From: Luteibacter jiangsuensis
Lineage (GTDB): Bacteria; Pseudomonadota; Gammaproteobacteria; Xanthomonadales; Rhodanobacteraceae
Assembly (NCBI RefSeq): GCF_030812295.1
Contig: NZ_JAUSSK010000001.1
Coordinates: 744,001 to 808,000 of the forward strand
Reading direction: 5' to 3'
Length of the DNA stretch: 64,000 nucleotides
This document shows, piece by piece, positions 17,345-25,097 of this stretch. The stretch's first letter is position 1; every line of letters starts with the position of its first letter. A program made the position numbers and the translations under genes. Under the pieces are notes generated by a model that saw nothing but the letters and a program-made list of their open reading frames with translations, had not been told where the DNA came from and made no database searches.

Positions 17345-17803
17345 ATGCGGATCTGGGTCGACGCGGACGCTTGCCCGAACGTCATCAAGGACATCCTGTT
17401 CCGTGCCGCCGAGCGCGAGCAGGTCGAGGTGACACTGGTGGCGAACCAATGGATCCGGACACCGGCCTCGCGTTTCGTCCGTTCGATCCAGGTACCGGGC
17501 GGGTTCGATGTCGCCGACGACGAGATCGTGCGCCGCGTCGAGCCAGGGGATCTCGTGGTCACGCAGGATATTCCGCTCGCCTCCTTCGCCATCGAGAAAG
17601 GCGCGCTGGCATTGCACCCGCGCGGCGAGATGTTCACTCGGGACACCATCGCTGCTCGGCTGTCGATGCGCAATTTCATGGAGGAACTGCGTGGCGCCGG
17701 CGTGGACACCGGCGGCCCCGCCGTGATGCATCAGCGCGATCGCCAGGCCTTCGCCAACGAGCTGGACAAATGGCTTGCGCGGCGCCGCTCAGCGCTTCGC
17801 TAG
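17345..17803 (+). CDS. YaiI/YqxD (UPF0178) family protein
   Basis: The 152-aa protein begins [20 protein letters not shown], the hallmark of the UPF0178 family, which has a PIN/NYN-like fold with conserved aspartates. TQDIPLAS and [10 protein letters not shown] are also typical, as is MRNFMEELR. The biochemical role is not established, although the fold suggests a metal-dependent nuclease. It starts 2 bp after the PhzF-like stop and is probably co-transcribed. Confidence 0.92.
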   Translation: MRIWVDADACPNVIKDILFRAAEREQVEVTLVANQWIRTPASRFVRSIQVPGGFDVADDEIVRRVEPGDLVVTQDIPLASFAIEKGALALHPRGEMFTRDTIAARLSMRNFMEELRGAGVDTGGPAVMHQRDRQAFANELDKWLARRRSALR

Positions 17804-17819
17804 AACCTTACCGCGTGGG

Positions 17820-17903
17820 GTGGGAGCCCCTACCCTGTCGGCGATGGATGCTTGCCGTGACCCGGCCCGCTGCCGCGGGATCGCCGACTGGGTCGGCTCC
17901 CAC
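17820..17903. repeat. REP-like inverted pair
   Basis: A forward GTGGGAGCC...CCCTGTCGGCGAT unit (17820-17845) faces an inverted GATCGCCGACTGGGTCGGCT unit ending CCCAC (17879-17903). The pair sits between the convergent YaiI-like and amidinotransferase-like genes, the usual place for such elements. Confidence 0.75.
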
Positions 17904-17943
17904 CAAGCTCCACTCCCACCAAGCCCCACCGCCAGGCGAAACA

Positions 17944-18801
17944 TCACGCCCCCGTCGCCTCATCCAGCTTCAAGGTCAGGCACTTCGCCGCCCCGCCGGA
18001 CTTCATGAACTCGTCCAGGGCCACCTCGATCACCATGAAACCCGCGCCCTCCAACCGGGAGCGCAAATCGGCGCTGGCGCGGTTGAGGATCACCACGCGG
18101 CCTAGGTTCACCGCGTTGCAGGCGAAATCGAGGGCGTCGTGCTCATGCACCGCGATGCGCTGGCCGGGCGGCACGTGTTGCTCGATCAGCGCCAAGGCCG
18201 CCGCATCGAATGCCGCGGGGAAGTACAGCGTGTAGCCATCGGCCAGGGGACAAAAGCAGGTATCGAGGTGATAGAAGCGCGGGTCGGCGAGCTTCAGCGA
18301 CAACACTTCGACGTCGAGCAAGCGTGCCAGCGCGGGTGCGGCCGCGACATCCGAGCGATGGCCGTGGCCCATCCAGAGGCGACGGGCGACGCCGCGGTCG
18401 AACAAGGCGTCACCGGCACCTTCGAAGAACACGCCCCCCGGCAATTCCACGATGTCGAAGCCGTGGCGTTCGAACCAGGCCCGATCGTACGGCTCCTCAC
18501 CCTGGCGCTCCGCATAACGGAAGTGGCTGGGCACGAAGGTGTTGCCGAAGACCAGGCCCGCGTTGGCGGTGAACGTCATGTCCGGCCACCCCTCGGCCGG
18601 CGGTTGCTGGACCACGTCGGCATGGCGGGAAATCGTGTCGCGGAGGGCGTCCCACTGGCGCTGGGAGCGCTCCAGGGTGGTGTCGTGGACGTGGCCGGTC
18701 ATCCACGGATTGATGACGTAGCTGACCTCGAAGAACGTAGGTGCGCACATCAATATCCGGGGGACGGTGCGCTCGATCATCGGGGACATCGTTTCTGCCA
18801 T
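17944..18801 (-). CDS. Amidinotransferase-fold hydrolase (arginine deiminase/DDAH-like)
   Basis: The 285-aa protein belongs to the guanidino-group modifying superfamily. Visible motifs are ILMCAPTFFEVSYVINPWM near the N-terminus, the substrate Asp region MTFTANAGLVFGN (about 74), FEGAGDALF, the catalytic His in FYHLDTCFCPL (about 180) and the catalytic Cys in SGGAAKCLTLKL near the C-terminus. Members hydrolyse arginine or methylarginines; the substrate here is not predictable. The ATG at 18801 lies inside a 13-bp inverted repeat. ATGs at 18789 and 18780 are alternative starts. Confidence 0.85.
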   Translation of the reverse strand: MAETMSPMIERTVPRILMCAPTFFEVSYVINPWMTGHVHDTTLERSQRQWDALRDTISRHADVVQQPPAEGWPDMTFTANAGLVFGNTFVPSHFRYAERQGEEPYDRAWFERHGFDIVELPGGVFFEGAGDALFDRGVARRLWMGHGHRSDVAAAPALARLLDVEVLSLKLADPRFYHLDTCFCPLADGYTLYFPAAFDAAALALIEQHVPPGQRIAVHEHDALDFACNAVNLGRVVILNRASADLRSRLEGAGFMVIEVALDEFMKSGGAAKCLTLKLDEATGA

Positions 18802-18851
18802 GGACGGTGCACGCCTGTATGGGGGAACGAGGCCCCATCATGGCAGAAACG
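18790..18851 (-). promoter_or_regulatory. 13-bp inverted repeat burying the amidinotransferase start codon
   Basis: CGTTTCTGCCATG (18790-18802) and its exact reverse complement at 18839-18851 are separated by 36 bp. In the minus-strand mRNA the downstream arm contains the AUG and first codons, so pairing would hide the start. Between the arms ATGGGG and CCCCAT can form a nested stem. It could be a translation-control hairpin or a terminator for the upstream 93-aa gene, which ends at 18864. No U-tract is seen. Confidence 0.5.
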
Positions 18852-18863
18852 CGCGCCGGCTCG

Positions 18864-19145
18864 TCAGTGCAGCCTGGCGCAGATGCGGGTGACCGTGTCG
18901 GCGGAAAAATGCAGTTCCTTCAAGGCCTCCTGGAGCGATTCGAGCGAATTCGCCTCGCTTTCCACCTGCTCGCCCACGCTGCTCGGGGAGACGTGGACGA
19001 AGGTCTTGCCGTCCTGGTAGGCGATGCCCTCGTCATGGACGTTCTGCTTGGTAAGGACCTTGTAGGTTCCGTCGCCGGATTCTCTCACCGTGATCGAGCG
19101 GCCTTCGTGCTGGCCCTCGTACACCGTCTTCCAGGTTGCCGACAT
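18864..19145 (-). CDS. Hypothetical 93-aa cytoplasmic protein
   Basis: The protein begins MSATWKTVYEGQHEGRSI and ends with a predicted helical segment (SLESLQEALKELHFSADTVT). No signal peptide or membrane helix is present. The ATG at 19145 was chosen because upstream in-frame ATGs (19154, 19169) are not better supported; GGATGGATG precedes it. I do not recognise a named family. A small beta-sheet N-terminal half and helical C-terminus are suggested by the sequence. Confidence 0.6.
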   Translation of the reverse strand: MSATWKTVYEGQHEGRSITVRESGDGTYKVLTKQNVHDEGIAYQDGKTFVHVSPSSVGEQVESEANSLESLQEALKELHFSADTVTRICARLH

Positions 19146-19244
19146 GACATCCATCCGTAAGCCGCACAACAGCGTGCGGGACCGATTGTCGCGGACCCGC
19201 CGGGCTAGCGATTGTGAAGACGTGCGTAAAAGCGGTCTAACGCT

Positions 19245-20126
19245 TCAATCCTTCAGGTGCGCCCGGGCCGCGGCGATACGCGCCATGCCCGCCCAGTCGA
19301 GATCGCCGTCGCCCGCGCCCAGGGCTTCCAGCATCGCGTCGTGCATGACGCTTGCGAACGGCATGGGCACGCGCTCCGCCTCCGCCGCCGCGCGGGCCAG
19401 GCCGATATCCTTGAAGCCCAGGCTCATCTTGAAGCCGGCGGGCGTGTATTTCTGTTCCGCGATCATCCCGCCGTAGATCTTGTAGATCGGCGCGGCGAAC
19501 AAGGTGCTGGACATCACCTCGAGGAAGTCCTTCGCCGTCACGCCGTGGGCGCGGGTGAGCGTGGTGGCCTCGGCCATGCTCTCGATCGCCGCGCCGATCA
19601 GGAAGTTGCCACCGATCTTGACGATGGTGGCGCGCACCGGATCGTCCCCCATCGGCCAGACCTTCTGGCCCAGCAGGTCGAGCAGGGCCGAAACCTTCGC
19701 GATCGCCTCGGGCTTGCCGGCGGCCACGATATTCAGCCCGCCCGCCGCGGCGACCGCGGGCCGGCCAAAGACCGGGGCGGCCACGTAGCCGAGGCCACGT
19801 GACTCGTGCACCTCGGCGAGCTCGCGCGCCAGTGCGACGGAGATGGTGGCGTGGTTCACGTGCACGGCGCCCTGGGTCAACGCGTCGAGCACCCCACCGT
19901 GCAGGATCACCTCGCGCACGGCGGCGTCGTTCGCCAACATGCTGTGCAGCACCTCGACGCCCGCGGCGGCCCCGGCCGGCGTGGCGGCCACCTTCGCGCC
20001 CTGCTCCGCCAGCGGCGCGGCCGCTTCCGGGGAGCGGTTCCACACCGTCACCTCGTGCCCCGCCTTGATCAGGTTGCCGGCCATGCCGGCGCCCATGCTG
20101 CCCAGACCGATGAAACCGATACGCAT
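19245..20126 (-). CDS. NAD(P)-dependent beta-hydroxyacid dehydrogenase (3-hydroxyisobutyrate dehydrogenase-like)
   Basis: The 293-aa protein starts MRIGFIGLGSMGAGMAGNLI, the Rossmann GxGxxG motif with the family signature, followed by VTVWNRSP. The substrate motif appears as VHVNHATISVALARELAE (usually DxST; here NHAT), and the catalytic lysine lies in VKIGGNFLIG (about 170). The family includes 3-hydroxyisobutyrate, tartronate semialdehyde and succinic semialdehyde reductases. ATG 20126 has GGAG 7 nt upstream. It lies 14 bp after the HI0933-like gene and is probably co-transcribed with it. Confidence 0.88.
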   Translation of the reverse strand: MRIGFIGLGSMGAGMAGNLIKAGHEVTVWNRSPEAAAPLAEQGAKVAATPAGAAAGVEVLHSMLANDAAVREVILHGGVLDALTQGAVHVNHATISVALARELAEVHESRGLGYVAAPVFGRPAVAAAGGLNIVAAGKPEAIAKVSALLDLLGQKVWPMGDDPVRATIVKIGGNFLIGAAIESMAEATTLTRAHGVTAKDFLEVMSSTLFAAPIYKIYGGMIAEQKYTPAGFKMSLGFKDIGLARAAAEAERVPMPFASVMHDAMLEALGAGDGDLDWAGMARIAAARAHLKD

Positions 20127-20140
20127 GTTCTTGCTCCGTG

Positions 20141-21319
20141 TCAGACGGCCAGGCCGGCGGCATGGCCGGAGGCCCAGGCCCATTGGAAGTTGTAGCCACC
20201 GAGGTGGCCGGTGACGTCGAGTACCTCGCCCACGAAGTAGAGCCCGGCGTGGCGGCGGGACATCATCGTGCTCGACGAGACCTCGTCGGTGTCCACACCG
20301 CCGAGGGTCACTTCGGCGGTGCGATAGCCTTCGGTGCCGCTCGCCACGAGCGGCCAGTCGGCCAACTGTGCGCCCATCTCGTTCAATTCGGCGTCACGAA
20401 ACTGGCGCATCGGCCGGTTGGGCAGCCATACCTCGCAAAGGCGTTCGGCGAGGCGCCGCGGCAGCAGGCTCGAAAGCACCGTCTTCAGTTCCGCCGCGGG
20501 ACGTTCGGCACGGCCTTCCCGCAGGGCCTGCGCCGCGTCGAGGCCTGGCATGAGGTCGATGCGCAAGTCCGTGCCGGGCTCCCAGTACGACGATATCTGC
20601 AGAATGGCCGGACCACTGATGCCCCTGTGCGTGAAGAGCATGGCATCGCGGAAGGCGGTGCCATTGGCGCGGGCCTCCACGGGCAAGGCCACGCCCGCCA
20701 ATCCCTCGAAGCGCTCCTGGTGCTTGCCGCTCAGCGTGAGCGGCACCAGGCCGGCGCGCAGTGGCAGCACCGCATGGCCGAACTGTTTCGCCACCTCGTA
20801 GCCGAAGCCGGTGGCACCGAGGCTGGGAATCGACAGGCCACCGGTGGCGACCACCAGCGATTCGGCGCGCACGTGCCCCAACGGCGTTTCGCAGGCGAAA
20901 CCGCCGGCGGTGGCGGCGCGCAGCCGCGAAACGGCACAGCTGGTCTCCACGCGGACACCCACCGCTGCGCATTCATCGAGCAGCATGCGCACGATCTGCT
21001 TGGACGATTCGTCGCAGAACAGCTGGCCCGGCGATTTCTCGTGCCACGCGATACGGTGCCGGTCCACCATGGCGATGAAATCCCACGGGGTGTAGCGCGC
21101 CAGCGCCGACTTGCAGAAATGGGGGTTGGCCGAGAGAAAATTGGCCGGCGTGGTGGCCGTATGGGTGAAATTGCAGCGGCCGCCGCCGGACATCAGGATC
21201 TTCTTGCCGGCACGGTTGGCATGGTCGAGCACGAGTACGCGCCGCCCACGGGCACCCGCGACGATGGCCGTCATCAGGCCCGCCGCGCCCGCCCCGACGA
21301 CGAGAACGTCGTATTCCAT
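20141..21319 (-). CDS. HI0933/YhiN-family FAD-dependent oxidoreductase
   Basis: The 392-aa flavoprotein begins MEYDVLVVGAGAAGLMTAIV (FAD-binding GxGxxG) and has the family's GKKILMSGGGRCNFTH motif (about 39), ATGGLSIPSLGATGFGY (about 145) and a C-terminal GLYFVGEVLDVTGHLGGYN (about 360). The function of this family is still unclear. The start at 21319 gives the usual N-terminus; the open frame upstream runs antisense through yajQ and was rejected. It is divergent from yajQ. Confidence 0.9.
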   Translation of the reverse strand: MEYDVLVVGAGAAGLMTAIVAGARGRRVLVLDHANRAGKKILMSGGGRCNFTHTATTPANFLSANPHFCKSALARYTPWDFIAMVDRHRIAWHEKSPGQLFCDESSKQIVRMLLDECAAVGVRVETSCAVSRLRAATAGGFACETPLGHVRAESLVVATGGLSIPSLGATGFGYEVAKQFGHAVLPLRAGLVPLTLSGKHQERFEGLAGVALPVEARANGTAFRDAMLFTHRGISGPAILQISSYWEPGTDLRIDLMPGLDAAQALREGRAERPAAELKTVLSSLLPRRLAERLCEVWLPNRPMRQFRDAELNEMGAQLADWPLVASGTEGYRTAEVTLGGVDTDEVSSSTMMSRRHAGLYFVGEVLDVTGHLGGYNFQWAWASGHAAGLAV

Positions 21320-21400
21320 GCTTCGCATCCGCCGCGCAAACGCACATGGTAACGCCCTCGCGTAAACTTGGTCATCGCTCCCCTCGACAAGGACCCACCC

Positions 21401-21883
21401 ATGCCCTCCTTCGACATCGTCTCGGAAGTCGACACCCACGAGCTCACCAATGCCGTGGACCAGGCCAATCGCGAGGTCTCCACGCGCTTCGACCTGCGCG
21501 GCACGTCTGCCAAGTTCGAGCTCGACGAGAACGTCATCACGCAGAAGGCCGACAACGAGTTCCAACTGGGCCAGCTCACGGACATCCTTCGCGCCCGCCT
21601 CTCGGCCCGTGGCATCGACGTGCGCGCGATGGACGCGGGCAAGGTCGAGACGAACCTGGCCGAGGCGCGGCAGAAGGTCACGATCAAGCAGGGCATCGAA
21701 CAACCGGTGGCGAAGAAGATCGTCGCGAAGATCAAGGAGGCCAAGCTGAAGGTGGAAGCCCAGATCAACGGGGAGAAGATCCGCGTCACCGGGAAGAAGC
21801 GTGACGACCTGCAGAACGCCATCGCGATGCTGCGCAAAGCGGATGTCGAGGTGCCGTTGCAGTTCGAGAATTTCAGGGACTGA
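21401..21883 (+). CDS. yajQ: YajQ-family nucleotide (c-di-GMP) binding protein
   Basis: The 160-aa protein MPSFDIVSEVDTHELTNAVD matches YajQ (UPF0234) over its full length, with a duplicated ferredoxin-like fold. A Xanthomonas campestris homologue (XC_3703) binds cyclic di-GMP and affects virulence gene expression, which is established knowledge and not shown here. Conserved segments include STRFDLRGT and KKRDDLQNAIAMLR. AAGGA precedes the ATG by 7 nt. It lies beside a run of c-di-GMP enzymes. Confidence 0.94.
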   Translation: MPSFDIVSEVDTHELTNAVDQANREVSTRFDLRGTSAKFELDENVITQKADNEFQLGQLTDILRARLSARGIDVRAMDAGKVETNLAEARQKVTIKQGIEQPVAKKIVAKIKEAKLKVEAQINGEKIRVTGKKRDDLQNAIAMLRKADVEVPLQFENFRD

Positions 21884-21907
21884 GGGGCCGGGCCGCGCTG
21901 CCGCGCG

Positions 21908-22005
21908 GATCGCCGGCAGGGTCGGCTCCCACATCAAGGCTGCGGTACCCCGGTGGGAGCCGACCCTGTCGGCGATGCTCTGGTGGGAGCCGCTTCAGCG
22001 GCGAT
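21908..22005. repeat. Cluster of three REP-like units
   Basis: Three units lie together between yajQ and the convergent diguanylate cyclase gene: an inverted unit at 21908-21932, a forward unit at 21953-21976 (GTGGGAGCCGACCCTGTCGG plus CGAT), and a forward variant at 21983-22005 with a different inner palindrome. The last reaches the TGA of the cyclase gene. Two spacer types of the same element therefore coexist. Confidence 0.8.
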
Positions 22006-25000
22006 CACAACCCCGCGATGCGGCTACGGTTGCGCCCTTCGTTCTTCGCCTCGTACAGGGCCTCGTCCGCCCGCCCCAGCAACGAATTCAGTGATTCCGG
22101 CGCGCGCCACATCGCCACGCCCGCGCTCACGGTGATCCGGATACGGTAGTCGCCGTGCGCGATCACCATCGCACCGAGCGCGTGGCGCACGCGCTCGGTG
22201 ATATCCAGCGCATGCTCCGCCAGCGCGCCGGGCAGGCAGAGGATGAACTCCTCGCCCCCGAAGCGCCCGGCGAGATCGTCCGCGCGGCACATCGACGAGA
22301 TCACCCGCATGGTTTCGCGGATGACCGTATCGCCCGCCAGGTGCCCATAGGTATCGTTCACCGCCTTGAACTCATCGATATCGATGAGCACGAGGCTGAA
22401 GGGAATGCCGTCGTTGGCCGCCCCCTGGCGCACTCGCTCGGCTTGCTCGAGGAAGCGGCGGCGGTTGAGCGAGCCGGTGAGTTCGTCGGTACCGGCGAGA
22501 TGATCGAGCCGCTCGTTGGCCGCCTTCAGGTCGCGCGTACGTGCGTCGACCTGCGCCTGCAACAGCTGCGCGCGCCTGCGCAGATACAACGTGCGCAGGT
22601 ACACCAGTCCGAAGAACGCCAGCACGCCCAGCGCGATGCCGGCCAACAAGGTCCATGGGCTCTCGTACCAGCGCGGCGTCACCGTCACGCGGACCGAGGT
22701 CTCGACCGTCCGCGCATCGAGGCCTCGCATCGTGGCGCGCAGGCGCAAGGTGTACGTGCCGCTGGCGAGGTTGGTGTAGATCGCACTGGGCGGAATGCCA
22801 CGCGGCACTTCGTTCCAGGCCTGGTCCGCCTCGTCCATGCGATACGCGTAGTGGGTCTCCAGCGGCGCCCTGAAATCGAGCAGGGCGAAGTCCACGCGCA
22901 TGTTGCGTCCGTCACCGTCCAGGACAACGCGGCCGCCCTCGCCAGGCACCTTGTCCAGCGGTAACGGCTTCTCGTTGACCGAGACCTGGGTGATGGCGAG
23001 GCGCGGCGGCGCCACCGAGGGCGCCACCCAATACGGCCGCACCACGGTCAGGCCGCCCAGGCCACCGAACATCAGTTCGCCACCGGGCGCTTCCGCGGCC
23101 GCGCGATGGATGTAGCTGGGAATGCGCAGGCCATCACGGATACCGAGGTCGGCGACGCGATGGCTCGCGGAATCGATCATCGCCACGCCATTGGCCATCG
23201 AGGCCCAGACGCGGTCGTCGTGGTCGACCAGCAAGGCGTTGATCTTGGTGTTGGACAAGCCCTCGCGCGCGGCGATCACGCCGAAGCGGAAGGGTCCGCG
23301 CGGCTTGAACGCATCGAGGTAGGCGATACCGCCGAACGTGCCCAGCCAGAGCCGGCCGTGCGAATCGAAGGCCATCGAACCGGTGTAGTCCTGCGGCAGG
23401 CTGGCCGGATCGGCCGGATCGTGGCGCAGGTTCACGAAGCCCTTCTCACCGTCGTAGGCGATGCTGATGCCGCTGATCGTGGCGAACCACCATGCATCCG
23501 GCATGCGCACGATGAAGCGCACCTGGTCGCCCACGAGGCTTTTCGGGTCGGCGTCGTCGTGACGCATCTGCTCGAGCGTGCCGTGCACCGTGTCGTAGCG
23601 GAACAGGCCGTCGTAGCCGCCGATCAGGATGTCGTCGCCATCGCGCTGCATCGACAGGATCAGGCGCCCGTCGAGGTTCGGAATCATCGAACTCTTCAGC
23701 TCGAACGTGTCGGGATCGATCCGCGAGATGCCTTGCGCACCCGCCCAGATCGAGCCGTCGGGCGCCACCACGAAGGCCTGCACGTCGCGTTCGGCCTGTT
23801 CGCCACCCAGTTGCAGGTGGTGCATGCTGCCCTTGCCGAGGTCGAGCACGTCGATGCGGCCCATGCCGAGCCCGAGCCATACACGTCCACGAGGGTCCAC
23901 GAACACCGAATGCACGTTGGCATTGGACAGCGTGTGCGTCTCCAGCGGCGAAGGCAGCACCGAGAACACCTTGCGCCCGTTCGGATCGTAGTGCGCCGCG
24001 CCGAGTTCCGTCGCCACCCAGATGTTGCCCGAGGTGTCCTGGAAGATGTCGCGCGTGATGTCGCCGGGCAGCGACGACGGCATCGCGGCGTCGTGGCTGA
24101 GCGTGCGCAGGCGCCCGGTGTTGAAGTCGTAGGTGACCACGCCCGCACCGTCGGTGGCGGCCCAGAGCACGCCTTGCGGTGTCTCGTGCAAGGCGCGCAC
24201 GGTGCGGCGGTGGGCCAGCCCGCCCTTGCCGGAGAAGCCCGGCACGAGGTGCCCCTGCCCCTTTGCGTCGATGTAGATCGCGCCGGACTGTCCGGTGCCG
24301 ATCCACAAACGGCCACGGCTGTCCTGCATCAGCGCCCAGACCTGGTCGTGGAGGATCTCGTCGACCGCGGGATCGTTGGAGCGCACGCGTGCGAAGTGTC
24401 CCCCGGGGCGGCGCATGAACAGGCCGTTGTCCGCACCTGCCCAGATATTTCCGGCCTTGTCCTCGGCGACCACGAAGGTGCGCGGCAGCATGTCCTTCGC
24501 ATCACCCGGGGTCACCGACTCGTGGGTGATCCGGCCACTGGCGAGATCGAGCCGGTCCACACCGCCTTCCGTGGCGACCAGGAACTCGCCGCGCTCGCGT
24601 GCACGCGCGATGGCGAACACCTTGCCGCTGGACGTGCCGCCCGGCCCGACCGGGTACACGTGGAAACGCATCGTGGAGGGATCGAAGCGGACGAGGCCGC
24701 CGGCATTCGTACCGATAAGCAAGCCGCCGTCGTCGAGGGGCATGAGCGCGCGCACGTACGAATCGGGCAGCACGGCGCCGGCGTACGAATCGGGCTCCTG
24801 GCCGAACACCTGCATGCGATAGCCGTCGTACCGCACCAGGCCGCCAAAGGTACCTATCCAGATGAGCCCGCGGGTGTCCTGCACGATCGCCGTGGTGGTG
24901 GAATGCGGCAGGCCATCGGTGACGCCCACCGTATCGAACCAGACCGATTCGTAGACCGCCCATGGATCCACGCCCACGCTGGGCGCGACCTGGGCCGGCG

Positions 25001-25097
25001 CCGCCGTGGCCAAGCAGCACAGCGCCGCCGCGAGGACGATCAGACAGGCTCGAAGGCGCGGGAAACGAGCAGGCCGCATCGGGCGGTCAGCCAGCAT
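22005..25097 (-). CDS. Periplasmic-sensor diguanylate cyclase (two-component-propeller, Y_Y_Y, GGDEF)
   Basis: The 1030-aa protein has a signal peptide (ends ATAAPAQ), a large periplasmic sensor of about fourteen Reg_prop beta-propeller blades (for example AIVQDTRGLIWIGTFGGLVR), a Y_Y_Y domain (HYAYRMDEADQAWNEVP at about 750), one membrane helix (WTLLAGIALGVLAFFGLVYL at about 815), a coiled coil and a GGDEF domain with the active-site motif RFGGEEFILCLPG (about 965). It should make c-di-GMP in response to a periplasmic ligand. The ATG at 25097 overlaps the upstream gene's end by 11 bp; ATG 25079 is an alternative. Confidence 0.93.
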   Translation of the reverse strand: MLADRPMRPARFPRLRACLIVLAAALCCLATAAPAQVAPSVGVDPWAVYESVWFDTVGVTDGLPHSTTTAIVQDTRGLIWIGTFGGLVRYDGYRMQVFGQEPDSYAGAVLPDSYVRALMPLDDGGLLIGTNAGGLVRFDPSTMRFHVYPVGPGGTSSGKVFAIARARERGEFLVATEGGVDRLDLASGRITHESVTPGDAKDMLPRTFVVAEDKAGNIWAGADNGLFMRRPGGHFARVRSNDPAVDEILHDQVWALMQDSRGRLWIGTGQSGAIYIDAKGQGHLVPGFSGKGGLAHRRTVRALHETPQGVLWAATDGAGVVTYDFNTGRLRTLSHDAAMPSSLPGDITRDIFQDTSGNIWVATELGAAHYDPNGRKVFSVLPSPLETHTLSNANVHSVFVDPRGRVWLGLGMGRIDVLDLGKGSMHHLQLGGEQAERDVQAFVVAPDGSIWAGAQGISRIDPDTFELKSSMIPNLDGRLILSMQRDGDDILIGGYDGLFRYDTVHGTLEQMRHDDADPKSLVGDQVRFIVRMPDAWWFATISGISIAYDGEKGFVNLRHDPADPASLPQDYTGSMAFDSHGRLWLGTFGGIAYLDAFKPRGPFRFGVIAAREGLSNTKINALLVDHDDRVWASMANGVAMIDSASHRVADLGIRDGLRIPSYIHRAAAEAPGGELMFGGLGGLTVVRPYWVAPSVAPPRLAITQVSVNEKPLPLDKVPGEGGRVVLDGDGRNMRVDFALLDFRAPLETHYAYRMDEADQAWNEVPRGIPPSAIYTNLASGTYTLRLRATMRGLDARTVETSVRVTVTPRWYESPWTLLAGIALGVLAFFGLVYLRTLYLRRRAQLLQAQVDARTRDLKAANERLDHLAGTDELTGSLNRRRFLEQAERVRQGAANDGIPFSLVLIDIDEFKAVNDTYGHLAGDTVIRETMRVISSMCRADDLAGRFGGEEFILCLPGALAEHALDITERVRHALGAMVIAHGDYRIRITVSAGVAMWRAPESLNSLLGRADEALYEAKNEGRNRSRIAGL

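Noticed and set aside
21320-21937. 5' extension of the HI0933-like frame through yajQ
   Set aside because: Antisense to a well-conserved gene; the flavoprotein begins normally at 21319.
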